From an uncultured Granulosicoccaceae bacterium (GTDB lineage Bacteria > Pseudomonadota > Gammaproteobacteria > Granulosicoccales > Granulosicoccaceae): a stretch of 57,314 nucleotides of DNA. The translations under genes and the position numbers were made by a program. A model generated the notes under the pieces. That model had not been told where the DNA came from and ran no database searches. It was given only the letters and a program-made list of their open reading frames with translations. The DNA is taken from contig CALLLW010000062.1 in the NCBI GenBank assembly GCA_938007995.1, positions 1 through 57,314 of the forward strand, written 5' to 3'. Position 1 is the first letter of the stretch, and the number at the start of each line of letters is the position of its first letter. Below, in pieces: positions 29,438 through 41,119 of the stretch.

Positions 29438-30868
29438 TTACAACCCGAACGCCGCTGCACAGGCAGCCATGATCAGACCTGGAAAAATACCGAAAAAGAC
29501 GATCGCCGCACCATTGATAGTCAGGCCGAGTTGCACATCCATTGGAGCCAGCACTGGCTGTGATTCTACCGGCTCATCAAAGAACATATATTTGATTACG
29601 CGCAGATAGTAAAACGCACCCACCACCGAGAAGATCACGGCAATCACGGCAAGCCAAACCAGATCAGCTTTAACAGCGGCGCTCAGTACAGCAAGCTTGG
29701 CGTAGAAACCCACAGTCGGTGGTACACCGGTCATTGATACCAGCAACAGCATCATTACTACAGCATAGACCGGGCTGCGACGGAACAAGCCACGAAGATC
29801 AGTGAGCAGCGTGACTTCCACTCCCATGCGATCCATTGCCAGTATCACCCCGAATGCACCCAGGCTGGTGAACGAGTAGGTAATCGCGTAGAACATCGCA
29901 GCCGAGTAGCCTTGCTGACTGCCGGCGAGAATACCGAGAAAAATAAACCCAACATGCGAAATGGTTGAATAGGCCAGCATGCGTTTGATTGAAACCTGAG
30001 CCAGCGCCAGCAGGTTGCCAATTACAATCGATAACAATGAAAGCAATATCAGCATGCCCTGCCAGCTGGTATGGGCAGTCTCGAGTCCGTCGATCAGGAA
30101 GCGAATTGCCAGTGCGAATGCAGCTATCTTCGGAGCGGCAGAGATATAGAGGGCGACAGAAGTTGGTGCACCTTCATAGACATCCGGCACCCACATATGA
30201 AAAGGCGCAGCACCAAACTTAAACGCGATACCAACTACCAGAAACGCCAGCCCGAAGACTGCAGTGGTACTGCCATGGCCGCCGTCGCTCAGGCTTGCCG
30301 CAATGGCATCAAAGTGCAGGCTGCCAGTGGCGCCGTAAATCATTGAGATGCCGTACAGCAACGCACCTGATGCGAGCGCACCAAGCACAAAGTACTTCAT
30401 TGCTGCTTCAGATGATTTTTCATCTTTTCTCTTCAACGCGACCATGGCGTACAGAGATAAGGACAATAATTCCAGCCCCAGATACAGCGTTAGCATGGTG
30501 CTTGAGGAGACCATGATCATCATGCCAAGTACACCACTCAGCGCCAGTGTGTAGTACTCACCGTTAGTGATTCTGTGGGAGTTAACAAAGTCACGCGAGT
30601 ATAAAAACACCCCGATAGAAACAATGAGAATCCATGACTTACACACAACACTCATTTGATCCATGATGAAGCTGCCGCTAAAAGCGGTCACTGCACCGTC
30701 TTCCGGTGAAACCCACCAGGTCAGTATTAAAGTCACAATCAACGCTACCTGAGACAAGCCATATGTCAGCGGCTTGCGATCATCGGTGACGAATAAATCG
30801 CCAACGAGTATCAGGCAGATTGCACAGAGCAGGAACATCTCCGGAGCGGCTAATCCTAAGTTATCCAT
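29438..30868 (-). CDS. nuoN: NADH-quinone oxidoreductase subunit N
   Basis: NuoN is one of three antiporter-like proton-pumping subunits of complex I, here 476 residues and almost entirely hydrophobic with about 14 helices. The family segment GIAFKFGAAPFHMWVPDVYEGAP, written here with its central lysine region intact, and KRMLAYSTISHVGF are present. It is the last gene of the operon, nine bases after nuoM. The 115 bases after its stop lead to the tRNA and hold no convincing terminator. Confidence 0.96.
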   Translation of the reverse strand: MDNLGLAAPEMFLLCAICLILVGDLFVTDDRKPLTYGLSQVALIVTLILTWWVSPEDGAVTAFSGSFIMDQMSVVCKSWILIVSIGVFLYSRDFVNSHRITNGEYYTLALSGVLGMMIMVSSSTMLTLYLGLELLSLSLYAMVALKRKDEKSSEAAMKYFVLGALASGALLYGISMIYGATGSLHFDAIAASLSDGGHGSTTAVFGLAFLVVGIAFKFGAAPFHMWVPDVYEGAPTSVALYISAAPKIAAFALAIRFLIDGLETAHTSWQGMLILLSLLSIVIGNLLALAQVSIKRMLAYSTISHVGFIFLGILAGSQQGYSAAMFYAITYSFTSLGAFGVILAMDRMGVEVTLLTDLRGLFRRSPVYAVVMMLLLVSMTGVPPTVGFYAKLAVLSAAVKADLVWLAVIAVIFSVVGAFYYLRVIKYMFFDEPVESQPVLAPMDVQLGLTINGAAIVFFGIFPGLIMAACAAAFGL

Positions 30869-30877
30869 CGTCAGCCT

Positions 30878-32380
30878 CTACAGTTTTGATGTGGTGACCT
30901 GCACCACGAGGTTTTCAATGGTGGCGTGCATCATATCTACCATTGGTTGTGGCCAGAGACCGAAGAACAGCACCATCGCAGCAAGCAGGCCGAGCATGAT
31001 TTTCTCACGCTTGTTAATATCGGTTAGTGCCGCGACGTTGTCATTCGCTATATCACCGAATATCACTCGCTTCACCATCCACAGAGTGTAGGCAGCACCC
31101 AGTATCAAAGTGCTTGCAGCAAGAAAGGCAAACCAGAAGTTCGCTTTAAACGTAGCCAGTATCACCATGAACTCACCGACAAAACCTGAAGTACCCGGCA
31201 AACCGGCGTTGGCCATAGCAAAGAAAACAATAAACGCTGCAAACAACGGCATGGTGTTCACCACCCCGCCGTAATCAGCAATCTCTCTGGAATGAACACG
31301 GTCGTAAAGTACGCCAACGCAAAGGAACATAGCGGCAGATATAAATCCGTGTGAGATCATTTGTACCATCGCACCTTCGAGTGCCATCACAGCGTGGCCG
31401 CTCTGTACGCCATCTGCGGAGTTGGCAATGATGCCGAAGATCACAAACATACCGAGCGTCACAAAACCCATGTGAGAAATAGATGAGTAAGCGATCAACT
31501 TTTTCATATCGGCCTGGGCAAGTGCAACAAAACCAATGTAGACCACGGCAATCAATGAAAACAATATCACCAGCCACGCAAGCTGCTGACTGGCATCCGG
31601 CACGACCGGCAGACTAAAACGCATAAACCCGTAGCCGCCCATCTTCAACATGATTGCCGCTAACACCGCAGAGCCTGCGGTCGGTGCTTCAACGTGTGCA
31701 TCGGGTAGCCAGGTGTGTACCGGCCACATGGGTATCTTGACCGCAAACGCCGCAAAGAACGCAAAAAAGATCAGTGTCTGCGCCTTTGATGACAACGCCA
31801 TATCGTGCAGTGCCTGAATCGCAAAACTGTCTGCCTGACTGCCCATGTAGATCAGTGCGATCAACATAAAGACTGAACCCAGAAAGGTATACAGGAAGAA
31901 CTTGATCGTTGCGTACACGCGGCGTGGCCCACCCCAGATACCAATGATTAAAAACATCGGGATCAGGGTTGCTTCGAAGAAGATGTAGAACAGGATAGCG
32001 TCTGTGGCGGCGAACACGCCAACCATAAAGCCGGTCATGATCAGGAACGACGCAAGATACATCGCCGGCCTGTCTTTGATGACTTCCCATGCTGAAATAA
32101 CCACGATCACGTTGATAAACGTAGTAAGAATGATCAGCGGTGCGGAAATACCGTCAACACCCAGACTGTAGTTGATGCCGAATGACGGCAGCCATGCGAC
32201 ATTTTCAACAAACTGCATTGCTGCAGTGCTGTTATCAAACCCCATATACAGCCCGAGGCTCAGCACAAAAGCGATGATTGATATGACAAGCGCTGTCATA
32301 CGACAACGCTGATCCCCAACAAATAAAGTCAGCAAGCCGCCGAGTATGGTCAACCAGATGATTAAGCTTAGTATTGGCAT
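30878..32380 (-). CDS. nuoM: NADH-quinone oxidoreductase subunit M
   Basis: This is an antiporter-like membrane subunit of complex I, about 500 residues. Conserved features are PMFLIIGIWGG, the lysine-containing KIPMWPVHTWLPDAHVEAP and KKLIAYSSISHMGFV. ATG at 32380 was chosen; a TTG directly before it is the alternative. It is nine bases after nuoL. Confidence 0.96.
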   Translation of the reverse strand: MPILSLIIWLTILGGLLTLFVGDQRCRMTALVISIIAFVLSLGLYMGFDNSTAAMQFVENVAWLPSFGINYSLGVDGISAPLIILTTFINVIVVISAWEVIKDRPAMYLASFLIMTGFMVGVFAATDAILFYIFFEATLIPMFLIIGIWGGPRRVYATIKFFLYTFLGSVFMLIALIYMGSQADSFAIQALHDMALSSKAQTLIFFAFFAAFAVKIPMWPVHTWLPDAHVEAPTAGSAVLAAIMLKMGGYGFMRFSLPVVPDASQQLAWLVILFSLIAVVYIGFVALAQADMKKLIAYSSISHMGFVTLGMFVIFGIIANSADGVQSGHAVMALEGAMVQMISHGFISAAMFLCVGVLYDRVHSREIADYGGVVNTMPLFAAFIVFFAMANAGLPGTSGFVGEFMVILATFKANFWFAFLAASTLILGAAYTLWMVKRVIFGDIANDNVAALTDINKREKIMLGLLAAMVLFFGLWPQPMVDMMHATIENLVVQVTTSKL

Positions 32381-32389
32381 CAAGCGTGA

Positions 32390-34342
32390 CTACGTTGTGA
32401 TAAAGAAGATAAATAGCATTGCCAGCAAACCGGCAATCATAACGAAGGCATAGTTATAGAGATATCCTGTTAACCTGCCGCGAGCCAGCGATGCGAAAAA
32501 GCCGATCTTGTTGGCCGTACCGTTGACCAACAAACCGTCGATCATTTTAACGTCACCAACACTCCAGAGCTTATCCGCCAGGCTCAGACTGCCACCAGCA
32601 AATACTTTTTGATTGAAATCATCAAAACCATATTTGTTTTCAAGCAGTCGATGAACGAAGCCAAACTTCTTCGCAAACCAGTCTGCGATAGACGGGTTCT
32701 TCAGATAGATAAACCAGGCACTGCCCGCCCCCAACAGAGCAAGATACAGAGCCGGTGTTTTAAAACCGTGCAGCACAAAGGCAAATGCACCGTGATAATC
32801 CGCCCCGAGCTTGGCCAGCACATCGTTTTCTTTTGCAACGTAAATCGCATCACCAAAGAAACCACCAAACAACATTGAGCCGATAGTCATCGCACCAAGA
32901 ATGACTGATGGCACAGCCAGCAGTATTAACGGCCAGGTAACAACTTTGGGCGATTCATGCAGGTGTTCACGTGTGTGGTCGTCAAAGCGTTCTTTGCCAT
33001 GAAACACCAGAAAGAACATTCTGAAACTGTAGAACGCCGTGATGAACACCCCGAGCAACACACAAATGTAGGCAAAGCCTGCACCCGGTATCTGCGATTT
33101 ATGCACGGCTTCGATGATCGCATCTTTCGAGAAGTAACCGGAGAAACCGGGAAAACCGATCAGTGCCAGTGTGCCAATTAATGAAGTCCAGTAAGTGATC
33201 GGCATGTATTTGCGCAGCCCGCCCATCTTGCGGATATCCTGCTCGTGATGCATACCGATAATCACACTACCTGCAGCGAGGAATAACAGTGCTTTAAAGA
33301 AAGCGTGCGTCATCAGATGGAAGATTGCAGCGCCATAGGCAGATGCGCCGAGTGCGACAGTCATATAGCCCAGTTGAGATAGTGTGGAGTACGCGACTAC
33401 CCGCTTGATGTCGTTTTGCACAATACCGATCAGACCCATCAGCAATGCCGTCAGAGAGCCGATGACAATCACAAAAGTCAGCGCCGTGGTAGACAGCTCA
33501 AAAAACGGCGACATACGCGCCACCATAAAGATACCTGCGGTAACCATGGTTGCTGCATGGATCAGGGCTGATATCGGCGTTGGTCCTTCCATCGAATCCG
33601 GCAGCCAGACATGTAATGGTATCTGTGCGGACTTACCCATTGCCCCGATGAACAGACAGATGCAGGTCACGGTTAGTGCCGACCATGCAACTCCCGGAAT
33701 AATCTCCATGGTCTGGCCTATCATGCCATCTGCTGCGGCAAACGCCTCGGTGTAGTTGAGTGTGCCGGTGTACATCAGTACTGCTGCAATACCTAACAGG
33801 AAACCAAAGTCGCCGACTCTGTTCACCAGAAAGGCTTTCAGATTAGCGAAGATCGCGGTGGGTTTTTTGTACCAGAAACCAATCAACAGGTAGGACACCA
33901 GTCCGACCGCTTCCCAGCCAAAGAACAGCTGCATGAAGTTATTGGCCATCACCAGCATCAACATCGCGAAGGTGAACAAAGATATGTAACTGAAGAATCT
34001 CTGATAACCCGGATCATCATGCATGTAGCCAATGGTGTAGATATGCACCATCAGTGATACCGAGGTAACAACGGTCATCATCACTACGGTCAGTCGATCC
34101 ACCAGGAAGCCGACTTCAAACTTGATATCACCGCTGACCATCCAGGTGTAGATAGTCTCGTTAAAGACGGCCCCACCGGAAAAGCTGTGAACGAGTGCTA
34201 CCAGTGACAACACGAATGCCACAGCAACGCCGGCAATGGTCGCGCGATGCGAATTGACCCGACCTAATTTGCGGCCAAAAAAGCCTGAGGCGATTGCACC
34301 GAACAAAGGCGCTAATGGCGTGAGTATGTATAGGAGTTTCAT
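32390..34342 (-). CDS. nuoL: NADH-quinone oxidoreductase subunit L
   Basis: This is the largest antiporter-like subunit (about 650 residues), with the long lateral helix expected at its C-terminus. GKSAQIPLHVWLPDSMEGPT and KRVVAYSTLSQLGYM are diagnostic. I chose ATG at 34342, which has GGGG eight bases upstream. A GTG at 34351 overlaps the nuoK stop and is possible. Confidence 0.96.
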   Translation of the reverse strand: MKLLYILTPLAPLFGAIASGFFGRKLGRVNSHRATIAGVAVAFVLSLVALVHSFSGGAVFNETIYTWMVSGDIKFEVGFLVDRLTVVMMTVVTSVSLMVHIYTIGYMHDDPGYQRFFSYISLFTFAMLMLVMANNFMQLFFGWEAVGLVSYLLIGFWYKKPTAIFANLKAFLVNRVGDFGFLLGIAAVLMYTGTLNYTEAFAAADGMIGQTMEIIPGVAWSALTVTCICLFIGAMGKSAQIPLHVWLPDSMEGPTPISALIHAATMVTAGIFMVARMSPFFELSTTALTFVIVIGSLTALLMGLIGIVQNDIKRVVAYSTLSQLGYMTVALGASAYGAAIFHLMTHAFFKALLFLAAGSVIIGMHHEQDIRKMGGLRKYMPITYWTSLIGTLALIGFPGFSGYFSKDAIIEAVHKSQIPGAGFAYICVLLGVFITAFYSFRMFFLVFHGKERFDDHTREHLHESPKVVTWPLILLAVPSVILGAMTIGSMLFGGFFGDAIYVAKENDVLAKLGADYHGAFAFVLHGFKTPALYLALLGAGSAWFIYLKNPSIADWFAKKFGFVHRLLENKYGFDDFNQKVFAGGSLSLADKLWSVGDVKMIDGLLVNGTANKIGFFASLARGRLTGYLYNYAFVMIAGLLAMLFIFFITT

Positions 34343-34347
34343 CTGTG

Positions 34348-34653
34348 TCACCCCTGCAGCTGATCAAGATCAGAAACGTTGATCGAACCGCGATTTCGAA
34401 ACAACACCACCAGAATCGCGAGGCCGATTGCAGCTTCAGCTGCCGCCACAGTCAGGATAAAAAATACAAATACCTGCCCTGCTGTGTCGTTAAGGAAATA
34501 GGAAAACGCCACAAAGTTCATGTTGACGGCCAGCAACATCAGCTCGATCGACATCAGAATGATGATGATGTTTTTCCGGTTGAGAAATATTCCGGCAATG
34601 CTGAGCCCGAACAGGATCGCACCCAGTGTCAGGAAATGGGAAATCGGGATCAT
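34348..34653 (-). CDS. nuoK: NADH-quinone oxidoreductase subunit K
   Basis: This is a 101-residue, three-helix membrane subunit. The two membrane glutamates needed for proton transfer are visible in [11 protein letters not shown] and [10 protein letters not shown]. Start and the nuoJ stop overlap as ATGA. Confidence 0.96.
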   Translation of the reverse strand: MIPISHFLTLGAILFGLSIAGIFLNRKNIIIILMSIELMLLAVNMNFVAFSYFLNDTAGQVFVFFILTVAAAEAAIGLAILVVLFRNRGSINVSDLDQLQG

Positions 34654-35336
34654 GACTGACCTCCCTGTTCTGCTGACTGGCCATTGCCAACAGCACCTGT
34701 GCCGGCAGGTTTTTTCGCCACCTGGGCTGCGATATCCTGGTTGTCTTCGCTGTTAACCGAGACAACCCGCAAGCGATCTTCCTTCTTAACCAGTACCTGC
34801 TCAGCAGGCCGCTGGTATTTGGTATCAGGTCTGCGGCGCATAGTCAGCGCGATAGCGGCGATGATCGCCACCAGCAGTATCACTGCGGCCACTTCAAACT
34901 GGAACAGGTAATCGGTGTAAATAGCGAGCCCCAGTTGCTCGGTATTGCTGTAATCAGCCGGTTTGGGCAGTGGCTGTTCAAAACCGGAGCCCGCGAACTG
35001 GCCACGAATTAACAGCACCATCAACACCACCACTGATGCGGCTATGGTTGCACCGATTGGCAAGTGACGGGAAAAGCCTTCGCGCATGGGTAGCAGGTTG
35101 ATATCAAGCATCATCACAACAAACAGAAACAGCACCATCACGGCACCCACGTACACCAGCACCAGTGTGATAGCGAGGAACTCTGCCTCCATCAACATCC
35201 AGATGATGGCGCTGTTGAAAAACGCCAGTACCAGAAACAACGCCGCCTGCACCGGGTTACGCGTGGTGATGACACCCACTGCGGCACCGACAAGCACCAG
35301 GGAAAAAACCCAGAAAACCAGAAGTTTTAGATCCAT
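34650..35336 (-). CDS. nuoJ: NADH-quinone oxidoreductase subunit J
   Basis: This is a 228-residue membrane subunit with five helices and the family core [19 protein letters not shown]. The C-terminal ~60 residues are hydrophilic and longer than in E. coli. It overlaps nuoK by four bases. Confidence 0.95.
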   Translation of the reverse strand: MDLKLLVFWVFSLVLVGAAVGVITTRNPVQAALFLVLAFFNSAIIWMLMEAEFLAITLVLVYVGAVMVLFLFVVMMLDINLLPMREGFSRHLPIGATIAASVVVLMVLLIRGQFAGSGFEQPLPKPADYSNTEQLGLAIYTDYLFQFEVAAVILLVAIIAAIALTMRRRPDTKYQRPAEQVLVKKEDRLRVVSVNSEDNQDIAAQVAKKPAGTGAVGNGQSAEQGGQS

Positions 35337-35345
35337 GATTGCCTC

Positions 35346-35837
35346 TTAACGAAACGCTGCGTCAGCAGCGCGATCAGCAGCGATCTGGGTTTCGTATTTA
35401 TCACCGATTGCGAGCAGTTTGTCTTTGGTCATGATTTGCTCGCCGCGTTTTTCAAAGTGGTATTCGAAAATACGTGTCTCGACAATCGAATCTACCGGAC
35501 AGGCTTCTTCACAAAAGCCGCAGAAAATGCACTTGAAAAGATCGATGTCGTAACGGGTTGTGCGGCGGGTGTCGTCCGCACGTTGTTCTGAATCGATAGT
35601 GATTGCCAGTGCCGGACACACTGCCTCGCAAAGTTTGCAGGCAATGCATCGTTCTTCGCCGTTCGGATAACGGCGCAACGCATGTAAACCACGAAAGCGC
35701 GGCGACTGCGGCGTTTTTTCTTCCGGATACTGCACCGTAAATTTGGTTTTAAATAAATATTTGCCGGTCAGTTTCATGCCCTTGAGAAGCTCAAGCAGCA
35801 TCAAACTTTTTAAGGTTGATTTAACGTTACCAGTCAT
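35346..35837 (-). CDS. nuoI: NADH-quinone oxidoreductase subunit I (ferredoxin-like)
   Basis: This 163-residue peripheral subunit carries clusters N6a and N6b through two motifs, [12 protein letters not shown] and [12 protein letters not shown], which pass electrons toward NuoB. Length and motifs are standard. It lies 47 bases after nuoH. Confidence 0.97.
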   Translation of the reverse strand: MTGNVKSTLKSLMLLELLKGMKLTGKYLFKTKFTVQYPEEKTPQSPRFRGLHALRRYPNGEERCIACKLCEAVCPALAITIDSEQRADDTRRTTRYDIDLFKCIFCGFCEEACPVDSIVETRIFEYHFEKRGEQIMTKDKLLAIGDKYETQIAADRAADAAFR

Positions 35838-35884
35838 AGCAGGCCCAGAAGTGTCTTGCCGGAGATGTTGTCTGTATGCATTCG

Positions 35885-36901
35885 TTAAGCGCTCCTGATA
35901 TCAAACCAGGGGCCGATATCCAGAAGTATTGCAACGGCTTCAACAGTCAGCCAGACAATAGTTACCGGGATAAATACCTTCCATCCAAGTCGCATGATCT
36001 GGTCATAACGATAACGCGGGAAGGTTGCACGGAACCAGAGGAAGAAGAACAGCATAAAAGCAGTTTTAGCAAAGAACCAGAACATGCCGTCAGGCAGAAA
36101 CGGCACAGGTGACAGCCAGCCACCGAGAAACATAATCACAGCAAGCGCTGCAATCATGATCATGTTGGCGTATTCCGCCAGGAAGAACAACGCGAACGCC
36201 ATACCCGAGTAGTCGACGTGAAAGCCTGCAACAATCTCTGATTCACCTTCTGCAACATCAAAAGGTGCGCGGTTGGTCTCTGCCACCCCGGAAATGAAGT
36301 AGACAATAAAAAGCGGAAACAATGGCAACCAGAACCAGTGAAAGATACTGCCTTCCTGAGCGCGAACTATGTCGCCAAGGTTAAGACTGCCGCTGACCAT
36401 CAGTACACCAACCAATGCAAAGCCCATGGCAATCTCATAGGCCACGATTTGCGCCGCTGAACGCATTGCACCAAGGAACGCATACTTTGAGTTAGAAGCC
36501 CAACCGGCGACAATCACGCCGTAGACACCCAATGATGTCAGCGCTAACACATAGAGTAGTCCAGCATTGACGTCAGCAAGTACGGCGGTATCACTAAACG
36601 GTATCACCGCCCAGGCTGCGAATGCAGGGGCCAGGGAGAGGATCGGTGCAATCAAAAACAAGAAGCGATGCGAATTTGTCGGCACCAGTACTTCTTTGGT
36701 CAGCAGTTTTAAAACATCTGCTATCGGTTGAAGTAACCCGGCAAACCCAACCCTGTTGGGGCCTTTGCGCACCTGTATTGCGCCAATCACTTTGCGTTCT
36801 GCGTAGGTCAGGTAGGCAACCGTTAACAACAGCGGAACAATAATCAACAATACCTTCAGTACCGTGACTATCAGAAACAACAGGCCTTCAAAAAATCCCA
36901 T
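35885..36901 (-). CDS. nuoH: NADH-quinone oxidoreductase subunit H
   Basis: This is a 338-residue membrane subunit that forms part of the quinone chamber. Diagnostic blocks are [20 protein letters not shown] and the acidic loop [20 protein letters not shown]. It starts one base after nuoG ends. Confidence 0.97.
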   Translation of the reverse strand: MGFFEGLLFLIVTVLKVLLIIVPLLLTVAYLTYAERKVIGAIQVRKGPNRVGFAGLLQPIADVLKLLTKEVLVPTNSHRFLFLIAPILSLAPAFAAWAVIPFSDTAVLADVNAGLLYVLALTSLGVYGVIVAGWASNSKYAFLGAMRSAAQIVAYEIAMGFALVGVLMVSGSLNLGDIVRAQEGSIFHWFWLPLFPLFIVYFISGVAETNRAPFDVAEGESEIVAGFHVDYSGMAFALFFLAEYANMIMIAALAVIMFLGGWLSPVPFLPDGMFWFFAKTAFMLFFFLWFRATFPRYRYDQIMRLGWKVFIPVTIVWLTVEAVAILLDIGPWFDIRSA

Positions 36902-36902
36902 G

Positions 36903-39299
36903 CTATTCGCCCGCCACTAATGTTACCGGCTCGAACATAGAACCAAAGCCTGCCAGATCCATACTGCCCATTGGCAACCATGCGCAGCCTTCCGGAATAC
37001 CATCGTCCTGTTTTACTTTAATCATCACAGTGTCACCGCTCTGCTCTGCACTGACAACAGCATTCTCGGCCAAACCAAGACGCTGCATGTCATTACCATG
37101 CAGGGATACATAATTCTGCTGAGCATCTGCAGTTTTTTGCAGTGAACGGGCACGACGCACAAGCATATCTGATTTATACGCAGGCAGATCGCCACAGCGT
37201 AACAAGCTGCCGGCACCAGATGCTGCAGGCACTTCGATGTTGTCTGCGGTGTAGCTGTTGTCTAGCTGAATATCACGGCAAAGATCTTTAAGTTCATTGC
37301 GAATATCGACAACGCTCTCGTAATCAAAGCCTTCAAGGTCAAGGTGATTACCAATCACTCTGAGGATCTTCCACGCAGGCCTGCCTTCACCCGGTGGTTT
37401 AGTCGCACCATTAAACATCTGCCATGCACCGGTGGCGTTGACGAACGTACCGGCAGTTTCTGCGAACGCTGCAGAGGGTAATACGATGTTGGCATGTTCA
37501 ACGGCGTGACGGCTCAGGTGCGTTGACATAATAATAAGCGTTGTCTCTTTGCAAACCTTACGCGCCAGTGCCGCATTGCTTTGCTCGTAGCGAGGCTCCA
37601 CACCCATCAACAACAACACTTTGGTTTTGTCGCTGAGCATTTCACTGGCATTCATACCAGACTGATCGACTTCAGCACCACCAGCCAGACGATGCGGCAC
37701 ACAACCGGCAAGCCATGCACCCGCTGTGTTACCACCTTCAGGCAGATAGCCGAGAGTTGCACCAGTTGCCTGCGCAATACATGCTGCAATTGCACGCAAG
37801 TCGGAATAATTCGGATGCATAATCGACAGATTGCCAAGCAATACGACCGGGTTGTCAGCAGCTTTCAGCTGCGCTGCAATTTCTTTATGTGTGTCTGTAA
37901 CACTGGCTTGGGACGCGATGCTTGTGATTGCTTCATCTTTACAGTCACAGGCAACAGCAACGGCTAATGCATGCAACAGCATATCGCGAGGTGCTGCACC
38001 AATGTTGTGCTGCGGCTCGAAATTCATATCGTAGACGCGCGGGTTAATAAAACTGATCGGCGCGCCTTTCAGGCTTGCCTTGCGCAGCCGAAGTGCCGCC
38101 AGTGGTTGCTCTTTTCTGGCATTGGAACCGATAAGCAAACCGGCATCGACATTTTCAAGCTGTTCAAGGCTCATACCCAGCCACGGCATTACCGGTGCAC
38201 GGCTTTGATCACTGAAATCAGTTTGTGTTAAGCGATGATCAACATTGTTACTGCCGATACCACGAATCAGTTTCTGCAACAGGTACTGTTCTTCAGTGGT
38301 GGCTGCCGCTGAACCCATAGCGCAAATCGACTTTGCGCCGTGCTTATCAATATTTTCTTTAAACGCATCTGCAGTGGCCTGCAGCGCAGTTTGCCAGTCA
38401 ACCGGCTTGAGCTCACCGTCAATCCGCAACATCGGTGTTGTCACACGATCATCTGTGTACAGACCTTCGTAGCTGAAACGATCGCGATCAGATATCCAGG
38501 TCTCATTGACCGCTTCGTTCTCGCGCGGCACTACGCGCTTAACTTCATCGTTGCCGACGTGAACGAAGACATTACTGCCGATGCTGTCGTGTGGCGATAC
38601 CGATTGATGTTGTGCCAGCTCCCATGAGCGTGCACTAAAGCGTGATGGCTTTGCAGTCAACGCACCCACCGGACACAGGTCAATCACATTACCCGACAGT
38701 TCAGAGTTAACGCTTTTAGCGATGTATGTACCGATACGAGTATTTTCACCACGGCCTGTCGCGCCCAGTTCTCTGACGCCTGAAATCTCTTCACCAAAAC
38801 GCACACATCGTGTGCAGTGAATGCAACGCGTGAGTTCGGTCGAGATTAACGGGCCAATGTTTTTATCCATGACCACGCGCTTGGTCTCGATATACTCTGA
38901 CGAGCTGTTGCCATATCCCAGCGCTACATCCTGTAACTCACACTCGCCACCCTGATCACAAATCGGGCAGTCTAGTGGATGATTGATCAGCAGGAACTCC
39001 ATGGTTCCGGCTTGCGCACCTTTGGCCAGTTCGGAACTGGTCTTAATTACCATGTCCGGTGCAACAGGAGTTGCACAGGCAGGCAGTGGCTTGGGTGCCT
39101 TTTCAACTTCGATCAGGCACATACGGCAGTTTGCCGCAACGCTAAGCTTTTTGTGATAACAAAAACGCGGGATAGTGATACCGGCTTCGTCAGTGACCTC
39201 TATGATCATCTGGCCTTTGCGCGCCTTTAACGGCTTGCCATCGACGGTGATATCAATCAGGTCTGTATCGACTTTATCTTTTACAGGGGCATCACTCAT
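36903..39299 (-). CDS. nuoG: NADH-quinone oxidoreductase subunit G
   Basis: This is a 798-residue peripheral subunit. An N-terminal 2Fe-2S domain ([19 protein letters not shown]) is followed by a His-ligated 4Fe-4S region ([14 protein letters not shown]), a second 4Fe-4S region ([14 protein letters not shown]) and a molybdopterin-oxidoreductase-like domain without cofactor. It overlaps nuoF as ATGA. Confidence 0.96.
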   Translation of the reverse strand: MSDAPVKDKVDTDLIDITVDGKPLKARKGQMIIEVTDEAGITIPRFCYHKKLSVAANCRMCLIEVEKAPKPLPACATPVAPDMVIKTSSELAKGAQAGTMEFLLINHPLDCPICDQGGECELQDVALGYGNSSSEYIETKRVVMDKNIGPLISTELTRCIHCTRCVRFGEEISGVRELGATGRGENTRIGTYIAKSVNSELSGNVIDLCPVGALTAKPSRFSARSWELAQHQSVSPHDSIGSNVFVHVGNDEVKRVVPRENEAVNETWISDRDRFSYEGLYTDDRVTTPMLRIDGELKPVDWQTALQATADAFKENIDKHGAKSICAMGSAAATTEEQYLLQKLIRGIGSNNVDHRLTQTDFSDQSRAPVMPWLGMSLEQLENVDAGLLIGSNARKEQPLAALRLRKASLKGAPISFINPRVYDMNFEPQHNIGAAPRDMLLHALAVAVACDCKDEAITSIASQASVTDTHKEIAAQLKAADNPVVLLGNLSIMHPNYSDLRAIAACIAQATGATLGYLPEGGNTAGAWLAGCVPHRLAGGAEVDQSGMNASEMLSDKTKVLLLMGVEPRYEQSNAALARKVCKETTLIIMSTHLSRHAVEHANIVLPSAAFAETAGTFVNATGAWQMFNGATKPPGEGRPAWKILRVIGNHLDLEGFDYESVVDIRNELKDLCRDIQLDNSYTADNIEVPAASGAGSLLRCGDLPAYKSDMLVRRARSLQKTADAQQNYVSLHGNDMQRLGLAENAVVSAEQSGDTVMIKVKQDDGIPEGCAWLPMGSMDLAGFGSMFEPVTLVAGE

Positions 39300-40600
39300 G
39301 CGGCAGACCCCAGTTGCTCTTCAACAATACTGCGCTTGTGCTCCACGTAGTATTCAAATTCATGTCTGAAGTGTCTCAGCATACCCTGTACAGGCCATGC
39401 AGCCGCTTCACCCAGAGCGCAGATAGTTCGACCGGCAATTTTTGCTGCGACGTCTTCGAGTTTTTCGATGTCTTCCGGACGTCCCTTACCTTCTATAATC
39501 CGCACCAGCATTCGATACAACCAGCCGGTACCTTCACGGCATGGCGTGCACTGACCACAGGACTCTGAGTAGTAGAAGCGCGATATTCTGCATAGCGCTT
39601 TGACCATATCAGTGGTTTCATCCATAGAGATGACAGCACCGGAACCGAGCATAGAACCAGATTTGGCAATAGAGTCGTAGTCCATATTGGTAGCAAGCAT
39701 GATGTCACCCGGCAGTACCGGCATTGACGACCCGCCAGGTATGACTGCTTTGAGTTTTCTGCCACCACGCACACCACCGGCAAGTTCCAGCAGATCACTG
39801 AACGGAGTACCGAGGCAGACTTCAAAGTTGCCCGGGTTGTTAACATGACCGGACATTGAAAAACATTTCTGCCCGCCGGAATTTTCAACGCCAAGATCCA
39901 TAAACCACTGAGCACCGTTTCTGATGATTGCTGGTGTTGATGCAACTGACTCAGTATTGTTGATGGTGGTTGGCTTGCCGTACAAACCGAAGTTAGCCGG
40001 GAATGGTGGCTTAAATCTCGGCTGACCTTTCTTGCCTTCAAGCGATTCGAGCAACGCGGTTTCTTCGCCGCAGATGTAAGCACCCGCACCGAGGGTTCCA
40101 TAGAGATCAATGGAAACATCGGTATCGAGTATGTTCTGCCCTATCCAACCGTGCTCGTAGGCTTCTTTGAGTGCTGCCATGAACCGTTCGTAGGGCTCAT
40201 CCATCCATTCGCCACGCATGTAGTTGTAGCCGACAGTCGCACCAATGGCGTAACAACCGATCAGCATGCCTTCAACCAGGGTATGTGGGTTGAAGCGATG
40301 GATATCGCGGTCTTTGCAGGTGCCGGGCTCTGATTCATCGCTGTTGACCACCAGATAATTCTGGCCGCCTTCAACCGGCTTGGGCATGAAGCTCCACTTA
40401 AGACCGGTTGGAAAACCTGCACCACCACGACCCCGCAGACCGGACGCTTTAACTTCAGCGACGACATCTTCAGGAGACATTTTCTCTTTAAGGATTTTCT
40501 TCCACGCCTCATAACCACCGATCTTGAGATAGTTCTCATAGGTCCATGGCTGATCAAACTTAAGCGTAGTATAGACAACCTGGTTGCGTTCCTTACTCAT
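39296..40600 (-). CDS. nuoF: NADH-quinone oxidoreductase subunit F
   Basis: This is the 434-residue NADH- and FMN-binding subunit with cluster N3. Visible motifs are [16 protein letters not shown] (NADH site), the FMN site around [20 protein letters not shown], and [13 protein letters not shown] for the cluster. It is six bases after nuoE. Confidence 0.97.
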   Translation of the reverse strand: MSKERNQVVYTTLKFDQPWTYENYLKIGGYEAWKKILKEKMSPEDVVAEVKASGLRGRGGAGFPTGLKWSFMPKPVEGGQNYLVVNSDESEPGTCKDRDIHRFNPHTLVEGMLIGCYAIGATVGYNYMRGEWMDEPYERFMAALKEAYEHGWIGQNILDTDVSIDLYGTLGAGAYICGEETALLESLEGKKGQPRFKPPFPANFGLYGKPTTINNTESVASTPAIIRNGAQWFMDLGVENSGGQKCFSMSGHVNNPGNFEVCLGTPFSDLLELAGGVRGGRKLKAVIPGGSSMPVLPGDIMLATNMDYDSIAKSGSMLGSGAVISMDETTDMVKALCRISRFYYSESCGQCTPCREGTGWLYRMLVRIIEGKGRPEDIEKLEDVAAKIAGRTICALGEAAAWPVQGMLRHFRHEFEYYVEHKRSIVEEQLGSAA

Positions 40601-40606
40601 TAAGGC

Positions 40607-41119
40607 TTACTCCAGTGCGTCCAGAATCTCATCGACCTTTTCCGGTGTAAGACTCATGTGGTAAACGTGATTGACTTGCATCATTGGACCACCATCGCAA
40701 CCAGCGAGGCATTCCTCTTCAACTTTTAGAAATATTTTTCCGTCAGGTGTGCTTTGGCCGAGTTTGATACCGTATTTTTTCTCAACATGATTAACGATGG
40801 TATCGCTACCCATTAACATGCAGCTGATGTTGGTGCATATCGCTACACAATGACGACCGACCGGCTCTGTTTCGTACATCGAGTAAAACGATGCCACCTC
40901 GTAAACCGCGATTTTCGACATCTCAAGCTTTTCAGCCACGGCATCCATCAGCTCGACGGTTAAATAGCCATTGTTTTGATGCTGCACTGCGCGCAATGCC
41001 GCAAGAACCGCTGATTGCTTTTGATCTTCAGGGTAACGCTTCAGCCACTCATCTATTTCTTCGATAGAGTGGCTATCGAGCTCGGTAGAATTCGCTTTGG
41101 TATTTGCTTCTGAACTCAT
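40607..41119 (-). CDS. nuoE: NADH-quinone oxidoreductase subunit E
   Basis: This 170-residue subunit has a thioredoxin-like fold holding 2Fe-2S cluster N1a. The ligands are in [10 protein letters not shown] and [13 protein letters not shown]. It overlaps nuoD as ATGA. Confidence 0.96.
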   Translation of the reverse strand: MSSEANTKANSTELDSHSIEEIDEWLKRYPEDQKQSAVLAALRAVQHQNNGYLTVELMDAVAEKLEMSKIAVYEVASFYSMYETEPVGRHCVAICTNISCMLMGSDTIVNHVEKKYGIKLGQSTPDGKIFLKVEEECLAGCDGGPMMQVNHVYHMSLTPEKVDEILDALE